A program made the translations under genes and the position numbers. Shown piece after piece: positions 32,381 through 41,564 of a DNA stretch of 42,597 bases. The notes under the pieces were generated by a model, which saw only the letters and a program-made list of their open reading frames with translations, had not been told where the DNA came from and made no database searches. Origin of the DNA: Candidatus Goldiibacteriota bacterium (GTDB taxonomy: Bacteria; Oederibacteriota; PGYV01); contig JAFGWA010000088.1 in assembly GCA_016937715.1 (NCBI GenBank), positions 1-42,597 on the forward strand. Direction: 5' to 3'. Positions within the stretch are counted from its first letter, which is position 1. Every line of letters begins with the position of its first letter.

Positions 32381-33592
32381 ATGAAAAAACTGCAGGAAGT
32401 AATACTTAAGAAATTTGAAGAACAAAGGATATTAACGGGGCATCCGTGGGTTTTTAAATCAGAAATTGAAACTATTCCGGATGCCGCGCAGGACGGAGAT
32501 ATTGTAATGGTGCGCGCGGGTTCCAGAAAACGCGTGGGGCTTGGCTATCTTAACAGAAAGTCAGAAATCACAGTGCGGATGCTGGATATCGCGCCAAAAA
32601 AAGAAGAGTACGCGCCTATAAAAGATTTAAAGTCATTCCTGTATAATAAAATTAACAGGGCTGTGAAACTGCGTGAAAAGATTACCAATACAAACGCCAA
32701 ACGTATCTTTTTCTCTGAAGCAGACGGCATTCCCGGCTTTATTGCGGATTTATATAACGGGCTTTTGGTTGTGCAGGTAAATACCCTTGGCGCGGAAAAA
32801 TTAAAACCCATGCTTGTGGAAGCATTAAAAAGGGAGCTTAAGCCGGCGCTGATTTATGAAAAAAGTATTTCCCCGTCGCGCAAAAAAGAGGGGCTTGAAC
32901 AGTCAGAAGGCGTGTTGTGGCCGGAAGGTGCGGAAATTAAGCCGGTTATCATCACTGAAAACGGCCTTAAGTTTGAAGTTAACGTAAAATCAGGCACCAA
33001 AACCGGTTTTTACCTTGACCAGAGGGACGCAAGGGGTAAATTGAAAGATTATATAAAGGAAGGTGCGCGCGTGCTGGACTGTTTCTGTTATACTGGCGCT
33101 TTTTCGGTTTACGCGAAGCATTTTGGGGCAGGCAGTGTGACCGGCGTGGATATTTCCGATAAGGGTTTAAAAACCGCCGAAAATAACATGAAACTTAATA
33201 ACTTTGACAATTATGAATTCATAAAAGAGGATGTATTTGAATTTTTAAGGAAACAGACCGCAAAAAAGGAAAAGTATGACGTGATAATACTTGACCCGCC
33301 GCCTTTTTCAAAGACAAAATCAGAAAAAGAAGGGGCAATGGCGGGGCATAAAGAACTGCATGTAAGCGCTTTGAAACTTTTAAACAGGGGCGGGGTTATG
33401 ATGTCTTTTTCATGCTCGCACAGCGTGCGCGGCCAGGAACTTATGGAAAACGCCTATGCCGCAGCGGCTGACGCCAAATGTGAAATAGAGCCGGCAGGTA
33501 TATTTGAACAGGCAGCCGACCACCCGTATAAAAAGAGTATTCCGGAGACATACTACTTAAAAGGTATAGCGGTAAAAAAAATAACGGCGTAG
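32381..33592 (+). CDS. RlmI-like 23S rRNA (cytosine-C5) methyltransferase
   Basis: This 403-residue protein has an N-terminal PUA domain (about 1-75, with TGHPWVFKSEI), a central EEHUB-like linker region, and a Rossmann SAM-methyltransferase domain from about 200. Motifs are KTGFYLDQRDARG, then VLDCFCYTGAFSVYA (motif I) and ILDPPPFSKTKSEKEG (the catalytic DPP motif), with SFSCSHSV. This matches the RlmI/RlmO group, which modifies cytosine in large-subunit rRNA; the exact site is inferred only by family. AAAAGGAAA precedes the start. Confidence 0.9.
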   Translation: MKKLQEVILKKFEEQRILTGHPWVFKSEIETIPDAAQDGDIVMVRAGSRKRVGLGYLNRKSEITVRMLDIAPKKEEYAPIKDLKSFLYNKINRAVKLREKITNTNAKRIFFSEADGIPGFIADLYNGLLVVQVNTLGAEKLKPMLVEALKRELKPALIYEKSISPSRKKEGLEQSEGVLWPEGAEIKPVIITENGLKFEVNVKSGTKTGFYLDQRDARGKLKDYIKEGARVLDCFCYTGAFSVYAKHFGAGSVTGVDISDKGLKTAENNMKLNNFDNYEFIKEDVFEFLRKQTAKKEKYDVIILDPPPFSKTKSEKEGAMAGHKELHVSALKLLNRGGVMMSFSCSHSVRGQELMENAYAAAADAKCEIEPAGIFEQAADHPYKKSIPETYYLKGIAVKKITA

Positions 33593-33617
33593 AGGCTTGG
33601 CAGTCAGGCGCCTTGGC
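33592..33617 (+). repeat. GCTTAGAGGCTTGG-type repeat, copy A4 (short)
   Basis: GAGGCTTGGCAGTCAGGCGC followed by CTTGGC occurs at the stop codon of the RlmI-like gene. It is a shorter and more diverged copy of the A repeat. Confidence 0.5.
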
Positions 33618-33647
33618 AAAAGAATAAATCCTACAACAGGAGAAAAT

Positions 33648-34586
33648 ATGAAAAATATAGTTGTGACAGGCGGGGCGGGATTTATAGGCTCGCACCTTTG
33701 TGATGCGCTGATTGAAAAAGGGTATAAAGTCATCTGCTTTGACAATCTTGGGACAGGCAGGATGCAGAATTTAAAAAACGTGATTAAAAACAAGAATTTT
33801 AAATTCATAAAGCACGACACAAGAAAACCTTTAAATCTGAAACTGCCTGTGCACTATGTGTTTCACCTTGCTTCTTACGCTTCACCGCCGTATTACCAGG
33901 CCAGATCAATAGATACTTTAATGTCAAATTCTCTTGGCACTTATAATGTTCTTGAATTCGCAAAAGCAAAAAAAGCCAGGTTTCTTATCACGTCCACATC
34001 CGAAACATACGGAGACCCGCTGCAGCATCCGCAGAAAGAGACTTACTGGGGAAACGTGAATCCCGTGGGCATAAGAAGCTGTTATGACGAGGCAAAAAGG
34101 TTCGCGGAAGCGCTTGTTATGGAATACGTAAGAAAGCACAATTTAGACGCGCGCATAATAAGAATTTTTAACACATACGGCCCAAGGCTGCAAAAAGACG
34201 ACGGCCGCGTTATTTCAAACTTTATTGACCAGGCCTTAAATAACAGGCCGCTTACCATATACGGCGACGGCTCTCAGACACGCAGTTTCTGTTATGTATC
34301 CGACCAGGTGGAAGGGCTTATTGCGGCGATGTTTAAAGATGGTATAAAAGGGGAAGTTATAAATATCGGCAACCCCGGTGAATTTACAATGATAGAAGCG
34401 GCACAGCTGGTAAAAAAAATAACCGGCACTAAGTCCAAAATTGTTTACAAGCCGCTTCCCAAAGATGATCCTGCCAGAAGAAAGCCCGATATATCCAAAG
34501 CAAAAAAAATTCTTGGGTGGCAGCCAAAGGTAAAATTTGCAGAAGGCCTGCCCGGGACAATAAAGTGGTTTAGGGATGGAATTTAA
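33648..34586 (+). CDS. UDP-glucuronate decarboxylase (UDP-xylose synthase-like)
   Basis: This 312-residue short-chain dehydrogenase-type enzyme has the NAD-binding VTGGAGFIGSHL at the start, TSTSETYGDPLQHPQKETYW and the catalytic Tyr/Lys in RSCYDEAKRFAEAL. The combination is characteristic of UXS, which converts UDP-glucuronate to UDP-xylose. RSFCYVSDQVEGL is also typical. The ATG at 33648 has AGGAG seven bases upstream and begins the Rossmann domain, so the upstream extension in frame is rejected. It overlaps the YfhO-like gene by 11 bases. Its product would supply a pentose for a surface glycan. Confidence 0.9.
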   Translation: MKNIVVTGGAGFIGSHLCDALIEKGYKVICFDNLGTGRMQNLKNVIKNKNFKFIKHDTRKPLNLKLPVHYVFHLASYASPPYYQARSIDTLMSNSLGTYNVLEFAKAKKARFLITSTSETYGDPLQHPQKETYWGNVNPVGIRSCYDEAKRFAEALVMEYVRKHNLDARIIRIFNTYGPRLQKDDGRVISNFIDQALNNRPLTIYGDGSQTRSFCYVSDQVEGLIAAMFKDGIKGEVINIGNPGEFTMIEAAQLVKKITGTKSKIVYKPLPKDDPARRKPDISKAKKILGWQPKVKFAEGLPGTIKWFRDGI

Positions 34587-36858
34587 AAAACTTAAAATAC
34601 TTGGCGCGGCAGCGGTCCCTTTAGCCGCGCTTATTTACCTATTTTCTTACGTTATGAAGCAGGGCAATATCCTTTTTGGTCATGATTTTTTAAGCATATA
34701 CCTGCCGTTTAAGATGTTCGCTAAAAAAGCCGTGTTTTTATATCATCAATTGCCTTTATGGCTGCCTGATTTGTTTTTTGGCGCGCCCGGCATTGCGTCT
34801 TCCAGCATAATTTTTTATTACCCCACGGATATCCTGTTTATGTTATTGCCTGTGCCATTGCAGAATACTTTCGCGTTTGATGTCATAATTCACCTTATTG
34901 CCGCCTTTGCGGGGACATACCTGTTTTTAAAGGCGTGCGGCCTTACCCGCGCCGCTTCATTTTTTGGCGGCATCTGTGTGATGTTTGCCGGTTATAACGT
35001 CTCGTACGCTTTTGCGGGGCATATTAACAATATAAAAGCCGGAGCGCTGATACCGTTTGTCCTGTATTTTTTAAGAAGGGGGCTTTCTGAAAAAAGAGTG
35101 TCCATGTATCTTTTTGCGGGGCTTATTATGGGGCTTCAGATAACCGCGACCGGGATGCAGGTTATGGCTTATACCGCGGCGCTTGCGGTTTTATATGTAA
35201 TGTATCACCTTATATTTGAAGAAAAATCACAAAAAGCAAGGATGTTTGCGGCAATAGCGGCGGGCGCGGCTTTAATATTTTCTATCCTGGTTTCTTTACC
35301 GCAGTTTATACCTTCCTTTGAATATAAAAATTATTCCTGGCGCGGTGAATTTACGTTTAACGATTTTATATCGTGGTCCCTGCACCCAAAAGAAATACTT
35401 CAGCTTCTTATGCCGTCTTTGTTCGGGCTTCACGGGCAGAATTACTACGGTTTCTGGTCAATGAACCTTACCACGTACTATTTTGGCATAATGCCTTTTT
35501 TATTATTACCTTTTGCTTTTATGAAAGGGCAGGCAAAAAAACTGTCTTTTTTTCTTGGCGGTGCGTCGCTGCTGTTTCTGCTGCTTTCAATGGGCGGCTA
35601 TACGCCGCTGTATAAACTTCTGTGGCACGTTCCTGTTTTTAACCAGTTCAGAAACCCTTCAAGGTTTATGTATATTTTTACCGTCACTTTCTGCGCGCTG
35701 TCCGCGATAGGGCTGAATAACGTGATAAAAATAATTGCAGAAAAAAAAGTACAGCAGTCAAAAAATTTCTTTTACGTATTTTTTGGCGTTTGCGGTTTTC
35801 TTGCGCTTTTATACACCGCCATTGCATTTAACGCGGCGGGTTTTATAAGCGGTATTTTCAGGCAGACAAGGTCAGCTGAAATGCCGGCAGACGCTTTAAA
35901 TAAAGCTGTTTTACTGACTCAGGCAGACGCGGGAGCCGGAATAATAATCCTGTGCCTGTTTTGCGGTTTAATGTTTCTTATTTTAAAAAACAGGTTAAAA
36001 AGCGCTTTTATTATCGCGATAATAGCAGCTGCCATAAGCGCGGCTGATTCTTCCAGGATACAGAAAAATTTCATCACCCCGTTTAATTATGACGGGTATT
36101 TTCCTAAAAATGACATGGTAAGCACGGCAATAAAACAAAACGGAAATAAAGGAAGGCTTGCGGATTTTAATTTTCTCTGGGGCGCCAACAGGGGGATGTA
36201 TTACGGAATTGAATCCGCAAAAGGGTTCCACGGAATGCTTCCGCTGAAATTTTATGCCATGCAGACATCCGGTATGTTTAACAGGATAAGCGTAAACAGG
36301 GGGCTTAACATCAGTTACTATATCAGCCGTGATGAAATCATAGGGCAGGGGATAACAAAGATAGGCGATGATTATACCAATAAAGTTTTCGCGGACGCGT
36401 CGGCGCTGCCGCTTGGGTATTTTACGGATAATGTGATTAACGCGGGAAGCGAAAAAAAAGTTTTTGATATGATGAAAGAAGGCGTTTTTGTCACGGGAAT
36501 GGCGCTTACCGCATCTGATACAGGCATTGTTTATAAAGGCGGCGCTCCGGCGCTGGCTGATATTACGGAAAAGACTCCAAACAGGATTAAAGCAAAGGTT
36601 ACAACGGACAGGCAGGGGCTGTTTGTGTTAAATGTTTCCAATTATAAAAAGTGGCGTGCTTTTGTGAACGGAAAAAAAGCGGATATTATAGGTGTGAATT
36701 ACAATATGATGGCGGTAAAGGTTCAGCCCGGGACAAGCGATATACGGTTTGTTTACGGAAACTTCCGGGATTATCTGATTATACTTTTAAGTATTATATT
36801 CATGGCCGGGGTATTTGTTATATGGAAAATGGAATTAAAGAAGTTAAATAATATTTAG
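34576..36858 (+). CDS. YfhO-like membrane protein (GT-C fold candidate)
   Basis: This 760-residue polytopic protein has about 12 membrane helices. The first loop (GHDFLSIYLPFKMFAKK, then LPLWLPDLFFGAPG) is typical of YfhO-family proteins, which are GT-C-like enzymes thought to transfer sugars from polyprenyl phosphates. A soluble extracytoplasmic region (about 500-725) precedes the last helix. The start codon lies inside the end of the UXS gene, so the pair is coupled. The nearby polyprenol-phosphate-mannose synthase would provide a suitable donor. The acceptor is unknown. Confidence 0.75.
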   Translation: MEFKKLKILGAAAVPLAALIYLFSYVMKQGNILFGHDFLSIYLPFKMFAKKAVFLYHQLPLWLPDLFFGAPGIASSSIIFYYPTDILFMLLPVPLQNTFAFDVIIHLIAAFAGTYLFLKACGLTRAASFFGGICVMFAGYNVSYAFAGHINNIKAGALIPFVLYFLRRGLSEKRVSMYLFAGLIMGLQITATGMQVMAYTAALAVLYVMYHLIFEEKSQKARMFAAIAAGAALIFSILVSLPQFIPSFEYKNYSWRGEFTFNDFISWSLHPKEILQLLMPSLFGLHGQNYYGFWSMNLTTYYFGIMPFLLLPFAFMKGQAKKLSFFLGGASLLFLLLSMGGYTPLYKLLWHVPVFNQFRNPSRFMYIFTVTFCALSAIGLNNVIKIIAEKKVQQSKNFFYVFFGVCGFLALLYTAIAFNAAGFISGIFRQTRSAEMPADALNKAVLLTQADAGAGIIILCLFCGLMFLILKNRLKSAFIIAIIAAAISAADSSRIQKNFITPFNYDGYFPKNDMVSTAIKQNGNKGRLADFNFLWGANRGMYYGIESAKGFHGMLPLKFYAMQTSGMFNRISVNRGLNISYYISRDEIIGQGITKIGDDYTNKVFADASALPLGYFTDNVINAGSEKKVFDMMKEGVFVTGMALTASDTGIVYKGGAPALADITEKTPNRIKAKVTTDRQGLFVLNVSNYKKWRAFVNGKKADIIGVNYNMMAVKVQPGTSDIRFVYGNFRDYLIILLSIIFMAGVFVIWKMELKKLNNI

Positions 36859-36871
36859 GGAGAAAAGCACC

Positions 36872-37552
36872 ATGGCTGATGTGACAAAAGACAACCGTTT
36901 TATATTTACCGCGGGCGCGTGGGCGGGAATATTTCTTATTGCTATGATACCGGCGCAGATATTTATGTTTATAAAATTTCCTCCGCCTGAAACCGTATCC
37001 GGCGTCTTTGAAGTGTTCAACGCAAATGTTTTTCTGGGGCTGGTAAACACGGATATCCTTTATGTTATAACCAATGTTATTATGCTGGCGGTTTATGCCT
37101 CGTTTTATTACATTATGCGCGGGCAGGATGGGGAAAAGACAGCCGTAATGGGGCTTATTTTTATAATTGCCGGTGTTGCGGCTTTTATCTCTTCAAGCCC
37201 GTCTTTTACAATGATGAACCTTGCGGATAAATACTTTTCAGCGCCGGATGACAGCGCAAGAAACCTTTATCTTGCAGCGGGAGAAGGCGCAATGGCGGGC
37301 CTTACCGGGTCGGCTTACGTGGTTTATTATTTTATGAACGCGGCAGGGCTTCTGCTTATTTCTTATTCCATGATATTAAACAAAGGTTTTTCAAAAACAA
37401 TAATTGCCGCCGGCATTGCTTCCGGTTTTTTTATGCTTATCCCTTCAAGTTTTGGCGCGGTGGGAATGACTTTTTCATTTCTGTCGCTGATACCATACAC
37501 GGTCTGGATTATACTTTTAACAAAAATATTTTTAAAAAAAATTAAAGGTTAA
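36872..37552 (+). CDS. Small polytopic membrane protein (DUF4386-like)
   Basis: This 226-residue protein has about six membrane helices and a soluble loop near 105-135 (NLADKYFSAPDDSARNLYLAA). The layout resembles DUF4386 proteins of unknown function, but the match is by general pattern rather than a decisive motif. It starts 13 bases after the YfhO-like gene with a GGGAGAA site, so it is likely in the same operon. No catalytic residues can be suggested. Confidence 0.6.
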   Translation: MADVTKDNRFIFTAGAWAGIFLIAMIPAQIFMFIKFPPPETVSGVFEVFNANVFLGLVNTDILYVITNVIMLAVYASFYYIMRGQDGEKTAVMGLIFIIAGVAAFISSSPSFTMMNLADKYFSAPDDSARNLYLAAGEGAMAGLTGSAYVVYYFMNAAGLLLISYSMILNKGFSKTIIAAGIASGFFMLIPSSFGAVGMTFSFLSLIPYTVWIILLTKIFLKKIKG

Positions 37553-37648
37553 AGTACGGCGGATTTATCGGCTGCAAATAACCCTTTATAAAAACCGCCA
37601 AAGTGGCATAATATGATTATAAAATAAAATAAGAGCAGGATGGTTAAA

Positions 37649-38350
37649 ATGAAAGCGTTAATAGTGATTCCCACGTACAATGAAAAAGAGAATATATTAA
37701 AGCTTATTCCGCTTGTAAAAAAAGCGGTTAAAGGCGTTCATATTCTTGTGGTGGATGACGCGTCGCCTGACGGTACGGGCAAAGCGGTGGGTTCCCTTAT
37801 GAAAAAAGACAGCGCCATAAAACTTATTGAACGCAAAGGCAAATTAGGGCTTGGCACCGCGTATGTGGAAGGGTTTAAGTACGCGTTAAAGCATAAATAC
37901 GATTATATTTTTGAAATGGACGCGGATTTTTCCCACGACCCGCAGTACCTTAAAAATTTCTTTGAAGAAATAAAAAACAGCGACCTTGTAATAGGCTCGC
38001 GCTATATAAACGGTGTAAGCGTGGTCAACTGGCCTATAAGAAGGCTTATGCTTTCCAAATTCGCCGGCTGGTACGCGCGTACAATTACGGGGCTGCCGTT
38101 AACCGACTGTACAAGCGGGTTTAAATGTTTCAAAAGGGAAGTACTTGAATCTATTGACCTGAATAAAATACATTCAGACGGGTACGCTTTTCAGATAGAG
38201 ATGCATTACAAGGCGTGGAAAAAAGGGTTTAAGATAAAGGAAACTCCTATCATATTTGTTGACCGCCATTCAGGAAGCTCTAAAATGTCGCATGGCGTAA
38301 TAATGGAAGCGGCTGTGATTGTATGGAAACTTAGGCTTGGGATTATTTAA
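37649..38350 (+). CDS. Polyprenol-phosphate-mannose synthase-like glycosyltransferase
   Basis: This 233-residue GT2-family enzyme is of the Dpm1 type. It shows VIPTYNEKENI, the nucleotide-binding VVDDASPDGTG, GLGTAYVEGFKYA, the EMDADFSHDPQYL metal/donor motif (DAD) and the GSRY and TSGFKCF segments. It transfers mannose (or another sugar) from a nucleotide donor to a lipid phosphate for use by GT-C enzymes. There is no C-terminal membrane domain, so it is the soluble form. The ATG at 37649 has AGGATGG seven bases upstream and is preferred to the ATG at 37640. The next gene follows at 12 bases. Confidence 0.9.
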   Translation: MKALIVIPTYNEKENILKLIPLVKKAVKGVHILVVDDASPDGTGKAVGSLMKKDSAIKLIERKGKLGLGTAYVEGFKYALKHKYDYIFEMDADFSHDPQYLKNFFEEIKNSDLVIGSRYINGVSVVNWPIRRLMLSKFAGWYARTITGLPLTDCTSGFKCFKREVLESIDLNKIHSDGYAFQIEMHYKAWKKGFKIKETPIIFVDRHSGSSKMSHGVIMEAAVIVWKLRLGII

Positions 38351-38362
38351 AACGGAGGGTAT

Positions 38363-39316
38363 ATGAAAAATAAGAGAATTTTAGTTACCGGCGGGGCGGG
38401 TTTTATTGGTTCCAATATGGCGGATGAACTTATTAAAAAAGGGTACAGCGTTACCGTATTTGACAACCTTTCCACAGGGGACAAAGGTTACATAAATCCA
38501 AAGGCGAAATTCATAAAAGGCGACGTAAAAAATCCGTCTGACATAGAAAAGTGTTTTAAGGATAAAATTCATGCCGTTATTCACATAGCCGGGTGCGCGT
38601 CCACTATTAAATCTTTTGATGACCCGGCAACAGACCTTCTGACAAACACTTTAGGCACGGTCAATATGATAAACGCGGCAATAAAACACAAAACCGCGCG
38701 CTTTCTTTACGCGTCTTCAATGACCTCTTACGGTATTCCTGACGCGATACCGGTAAAAGAGACCATGGCTACAAGGCCAATTGCCTATTACGGCATTACA
38801 AAATATTCCGGCGAAAGGTACGTGCTTGCCACCGGGTTAAGAAATGACCTGCCGTTTAAATTCAATGCCACAGCTTTCCGCATGTTCAATGTCTACGGCC
38901 GCAGGCAGTCTTTAACCAACCCGTATCAGGGTGTGGTTTCCATATTTATCGGTAATGTCCTAAGGAATGAACAGGTAAAGATTTTTGGCGACGGAAAACA
39001 GTCGCGCGATTACGTGCACATAAAAGACGTCTGCAGAGCGTGGATAGGCGCGATTGACAATCCCAAATCCTACGGAGAGGTTTTTAACCTTGGCTCCGGA
39101 ATCAGGGTGTCTGTCAATGAACTTGTAAAATACATAATAAAAATATTCGGGTATGACCCAAAAAAGTATTCCGTAAAATATTTTGACGCAAGGCCGGGAG
39201 ACCAGCGCCACATGCAGGCTGACATTTCCAAGGCGGCAAAACTTCTTAAATGGAAACCTGAAATACCGTTTGAAGAAGGAATGAGGGATGTGATAAATTG
39301 GGCAAAGGGAAATTAA
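38363..39316 (+). CDS. NAD-dependent epimerase (UDP-glucose 4-epimerase-like)
   Basis: This 317-residue extended short-chain dehydrogenase has VTGGAGFIGSNMADELI at the N-terminus, the SSMTSYG segment with the catalytic Ser/Thr region, YYGITKYSGE with the Tyr-x-x-x-Lys pair, and RDYVHIKDVCRAW. These fit GalE-like sugar-nucleotide 4-epimerases. The exact substrate (UDP-Glc, UDP-GlcNAc or another) cannot be read. A GGAGGG site precedes the start. It overlaps thpR by 19 bases and sits directly after the mannose-lipid synthase. Confidence 0.88.
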   Translation: MKNKRILVTGGAGFIGSNMADELIKKGYSVTVFDNLSTGDKGYINPKAKFIKGDVKNPSDIEKCFKDKIHAVIHIAGCASTIKSFDDPATDLLTNTLGTVNMINAAIKHKTARFLYASSMTSYGIPDAIPVKETMATRPIAYYGITKYSGERYVLATGLRNDLPFKFNATAFRMFNVYGRRQSLTNPYQGVVSIFIGNVLRNEQVKIFGDGKQSRDYVHIKDVCRAWIGAIDNPKSYGEVFNLGSGIRVSVNELVKYIIKIFGYDPKKYSVKYFDARPGDQRHMQADISKAAKLLKWKPEIPFEEGMRDVINWAKGN

Positions 39317-39879
39317 AAAAGGCACCGCCGGCTTTAGTGCGGATTTTTATCGGAATCCCGCTGCAGCAGGAATTAAAGGAAGAAATAGGCTCTTTTGAAG
39401 GGGTGTTAAAACAGATTGAAGGTATTAAGGTTGTAAAGCCGGACCATCTTCATGTCACGTTAAAATTTATCGGCAATACCCCGGAAAGAAAACTGGATAT
39501 GATAAAAGAAATTATAGATAAAAGCTGTGAAGGCATAAAGCCGTTTGTGATAAAACCCGGGGTCATATCAGCTTTTCCTTCGCCGGACAAAGCGTCTGTT
39601 GTATGGTTAAACTGCGGGGAAGGCGCACCGGCCATATCGGCAATTTTTAAAATTCTGGAAAAAGAACTGCGTGCCATGGCGTTTGCCGGGGAAAAACAGG
39701 AATATATCCCGCACATCACGGTGGCAAGAAGCAGGAAGATGGCGGATATCACTAAAGTGCAGGGTGAAATTAAAGTAAGCGGCACATCAACTGCGGGCTG
39801 TGTGGTGTTGTATAAAAGCGATTTAAATCCCGACGGCCCGGAATATACGGAACTTTACAGGAAAGATTTTGCACAATAA
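39298..39879 (+). CDS. thpR: RNA 2',3'-cyclic phosphodiesterase
   Basis: This protein of about 193 residues belongs to the 2H phosphoesterase family. The two His-x-Thr motifs are in HLHVTLKFIGN and YIPHITVARS. ThpR opens 2',3'-cyclic phosphates on RNA (ligase-like activity in vitro) and is probably an RNA repair or turnover enzyme. The start is uncertain: a TTG at 39298 has AGGGA nine bases upstream, while a GTG at 39337 would give the usual MRIFIGIPL beginning but has no good ribosome binding site. The N-terminus overlaps the epimerase gene. Confidence 0.88.
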   Translation: MGKGKLKKAPPALVRIFIGIPLQQELKEEIGSFEGVLKQIEGIKVVKPDHLHVTLKFIGNTPERKLDMIKEIIDKSCEGIKPFVIKPGVISAFPSPDKASVVWLNCGEGAPAISAIFKILEKELRAMAFAGEKQEYIPHITVARSRKMADITKVQGEIKVSGTSTAGCVVLYKSDLNPDGPEYTELYRKDFAQ

Positions 39880-39894
39880 AGGAGAAAACTAAAA

Positions 39895-40587
39895 GTGGCT
39901 GTAACGCGCAATTTAACCGACCAGTATGAAAAATGGATAATGACGCCCCAGGGCCTGTACTTTGACGAAAAAATAAAAGAACTTATGATTACATGCCTGC
40001 ATTTAAAAACAGGGGAAAAAATACTTCAGGTGGGTTCGGGAACCGGCAGGCATTTAAGGTATCTGCAGGAACTGGGGCTTGAACCGACCGGCATAGAGCC
40101 GGTGGAAGAATTAAATAAGCTTGCAAGGCAGAAAGAAGGAATTGACGGGAAAAGGGTAATTACCGGTTTTGCCGAAAAACTGCCGTTTGAAGATGCAAGT
40201 TTTGATTCCGTAGTTTTCATGACCACGTTTGAATACGTGGATGATAAATCAAAGGCGCTTTTAGAGGCTTTTCGGGTGTCCCGCGGAAAAGTGGGGATTG
40301 GTTTTTTGAACAGGACAGGGGTCACCAACCTTTTAAGGCAGTTTAACAGGGAGGGGCTGTATAAGGATGCCAGATTCTTTTCAGGCGGCGAACTTATAAA
40401 ACTGTGTGAGAAAAATCTGCTTAATGAAATAGATAATATTGAGATATCAGTTAAATACTCCTTATTTCTTCCTTTAAGGTTTGCGCATTATGTGCAGTGG
40501 GTTGACGACCTGCTTGAAAAAATAAATCTGCCTTTTGGAAATTACGGGATGCTTGTGATTAAAAAGAAGAAAAAGGCCGGTAAATAA
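39895..40587 (+). CDS. Class I SAM-dependent methyltransferase
   Basis: This 230-residue methyltransferase is of the type 11 group. Motif I is ILQVGSGTGRHLRYL (about 42-56), then GIEPVEELNKLA and the post-motif LPFEDASFDSVVFMTTFEYV. The C-terminus is basic (KKKKKAGK). A GTG start at 39895 has GGAG ten bases upstream. Substrate unknown; the type includes ubiquinone, small-molecule and glycan methylases. It lies directly before the FabD-like gene (two bases between stop and start), so the two may act together. Confidence 0.85.
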   Translation: MAVTRNLTDQYEKWIMTPQGLYFDEKIKELMITCLHLKTGEKILQVGSGTGRHLRYLQELGLEPTGIEPVEELNKLARQKEGIDGKRVITGFAEKLPFEDASFDSVVFMTTFEYVDDKSKALLEAFRVSRGKVGIGFLNRTGVTNLLRQFNREGLYKDARFFSGGELIKLCEKNLLNEIDNIEISVKYSLFLPLRFAHYVQWVDDLLEKINLPFGNYGMLVIKKKKKAGK

Positions 40588-40589
40588 TA

Positions 40590-41540
40590 ATGGCGGCGAT
40601 TGGATACCTGTTTACCGCCGCCGGTTATCAGTATGTGGGCGCGGGGCGCAAGGTGTATGACAGCATGTGGGCCATGCGGCAGTTCTTTGACCGAGTGGAA
40701 AAAAAGATGCCGGATATAAAAATTAATAAACTTGCGTTTATAGGGCCGCAGGAAGAGCTGCAGAAACCTGAAAACGGCACAATATTTAACGGCGCGTATC
40801 AGGCGGGGATGTTTGAAGTGTTAAAGGAAAAGAAGGTGATACCGGAACAGATAATGGGGTTTCGCTCCGGAGAGCTTATTGCGCACGCGTGCGCCGGCAC
40901 ATTTGAATTTGAAGACGCCATGGCGTTTATTTACAGAAAAAATATTTTATTTAAAGAAGCGCTTGGCTCCGCGCAGTTTTCACAGCTGCTTATAAATACC
41001 CTTGATACCGCTAAAACCGCGCAGGTATGCGGGGAAATAAACAGGGCGGTAAAATGCGGTATAACTTCATATAACTCCGGTGACAGCGCCACTGTGGCGG
41101 TGGAATCTAAATTAAAGGAAAAACTGATAGAAGCATTTAAAAAACTGGGTGCTTCAGTAATTGACCTTCCTTATGAAGAACTGTCCGGCCTTTATATATT
41201 TAAAGAAGCCGCGGATAAATTAACCGCCGAATTCGGAGAAGCGGTTAAAAATGAAGTTATAAAAGTGGATAAACCGGCGTTTAAAATGTACAGCCAGGTA
41301 AAAGGGGATATGTACGATAACGCCGCGGAAATTAAAAAAACTATATTTGATTATCTGTATATGCCGTCAAGGAATGACCTGATAATACACAACATGATGA
41401 AAAACTGCATTAATACCTTTGTGGAACTGGGCTGCGGTACGTTTCTAGGCAGGCTGGCAAGAAAAGCCGACAGCGGCAAACGCGTATTAAACACCCACGA
41501 CCTGGCAGGAATCTCCACCGCCATTAAACTGGCAAATTAG
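40590..41540 (+). CDS. FabD/acyltransferase-like pseudoenzyme
   Basis: This 316-residue protein aligns along its length with malonyl-CoA:ACP transacylase. The start YLFTAAGYQYVGAGRKVYD corresponds to the FabD FPGQGSQ segment, MYSQVKG matches the YSNVTG strand, and VELGCGTFLGRL matches VEVGPG. The nucleophile motif GHSLGE is replaced by GFRSGE (residues 90-95), so the serine at the catalytic position is Arg. The His-containing PFHS segment is also missing (PYEELSGLY). It is probably catalytically inactive as a transacylase. It could be a structural or regulatory relative. It ends the operon before a strong terminator. Confidence 0.82.
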   Translation: MAAIGYLFTAAGYQYVGAGRKVYDSMWAMRQFFDRVEKKMPDIKINKLAFIGPQEELQKPENGTIFNGAYQAGMFEVLKEKKVIPEQIMGFRSGELIAHACAGTFEFEDAMAFIYRKNILFKEALGSAQFSQLLINTLDTAKTAQVCGEINRAVKCGITSYNSGDSATVAVESKLKEKLIEAFKKLGASVIDLPYEELSGLYIFKEAADKLTAEFGEAVKNEVIKVDKPAFKMYSQVKGDMYDNAAEIKKTIFDYLYMPSRNDLIIHNMMKNCINTFVELGCGTFLGRLARKADSGKRVLNTHDLAGISTAIKLAN

Positions 41541-41564
41541 GTTTGGGTTTCGGTCTTTAAAGTA

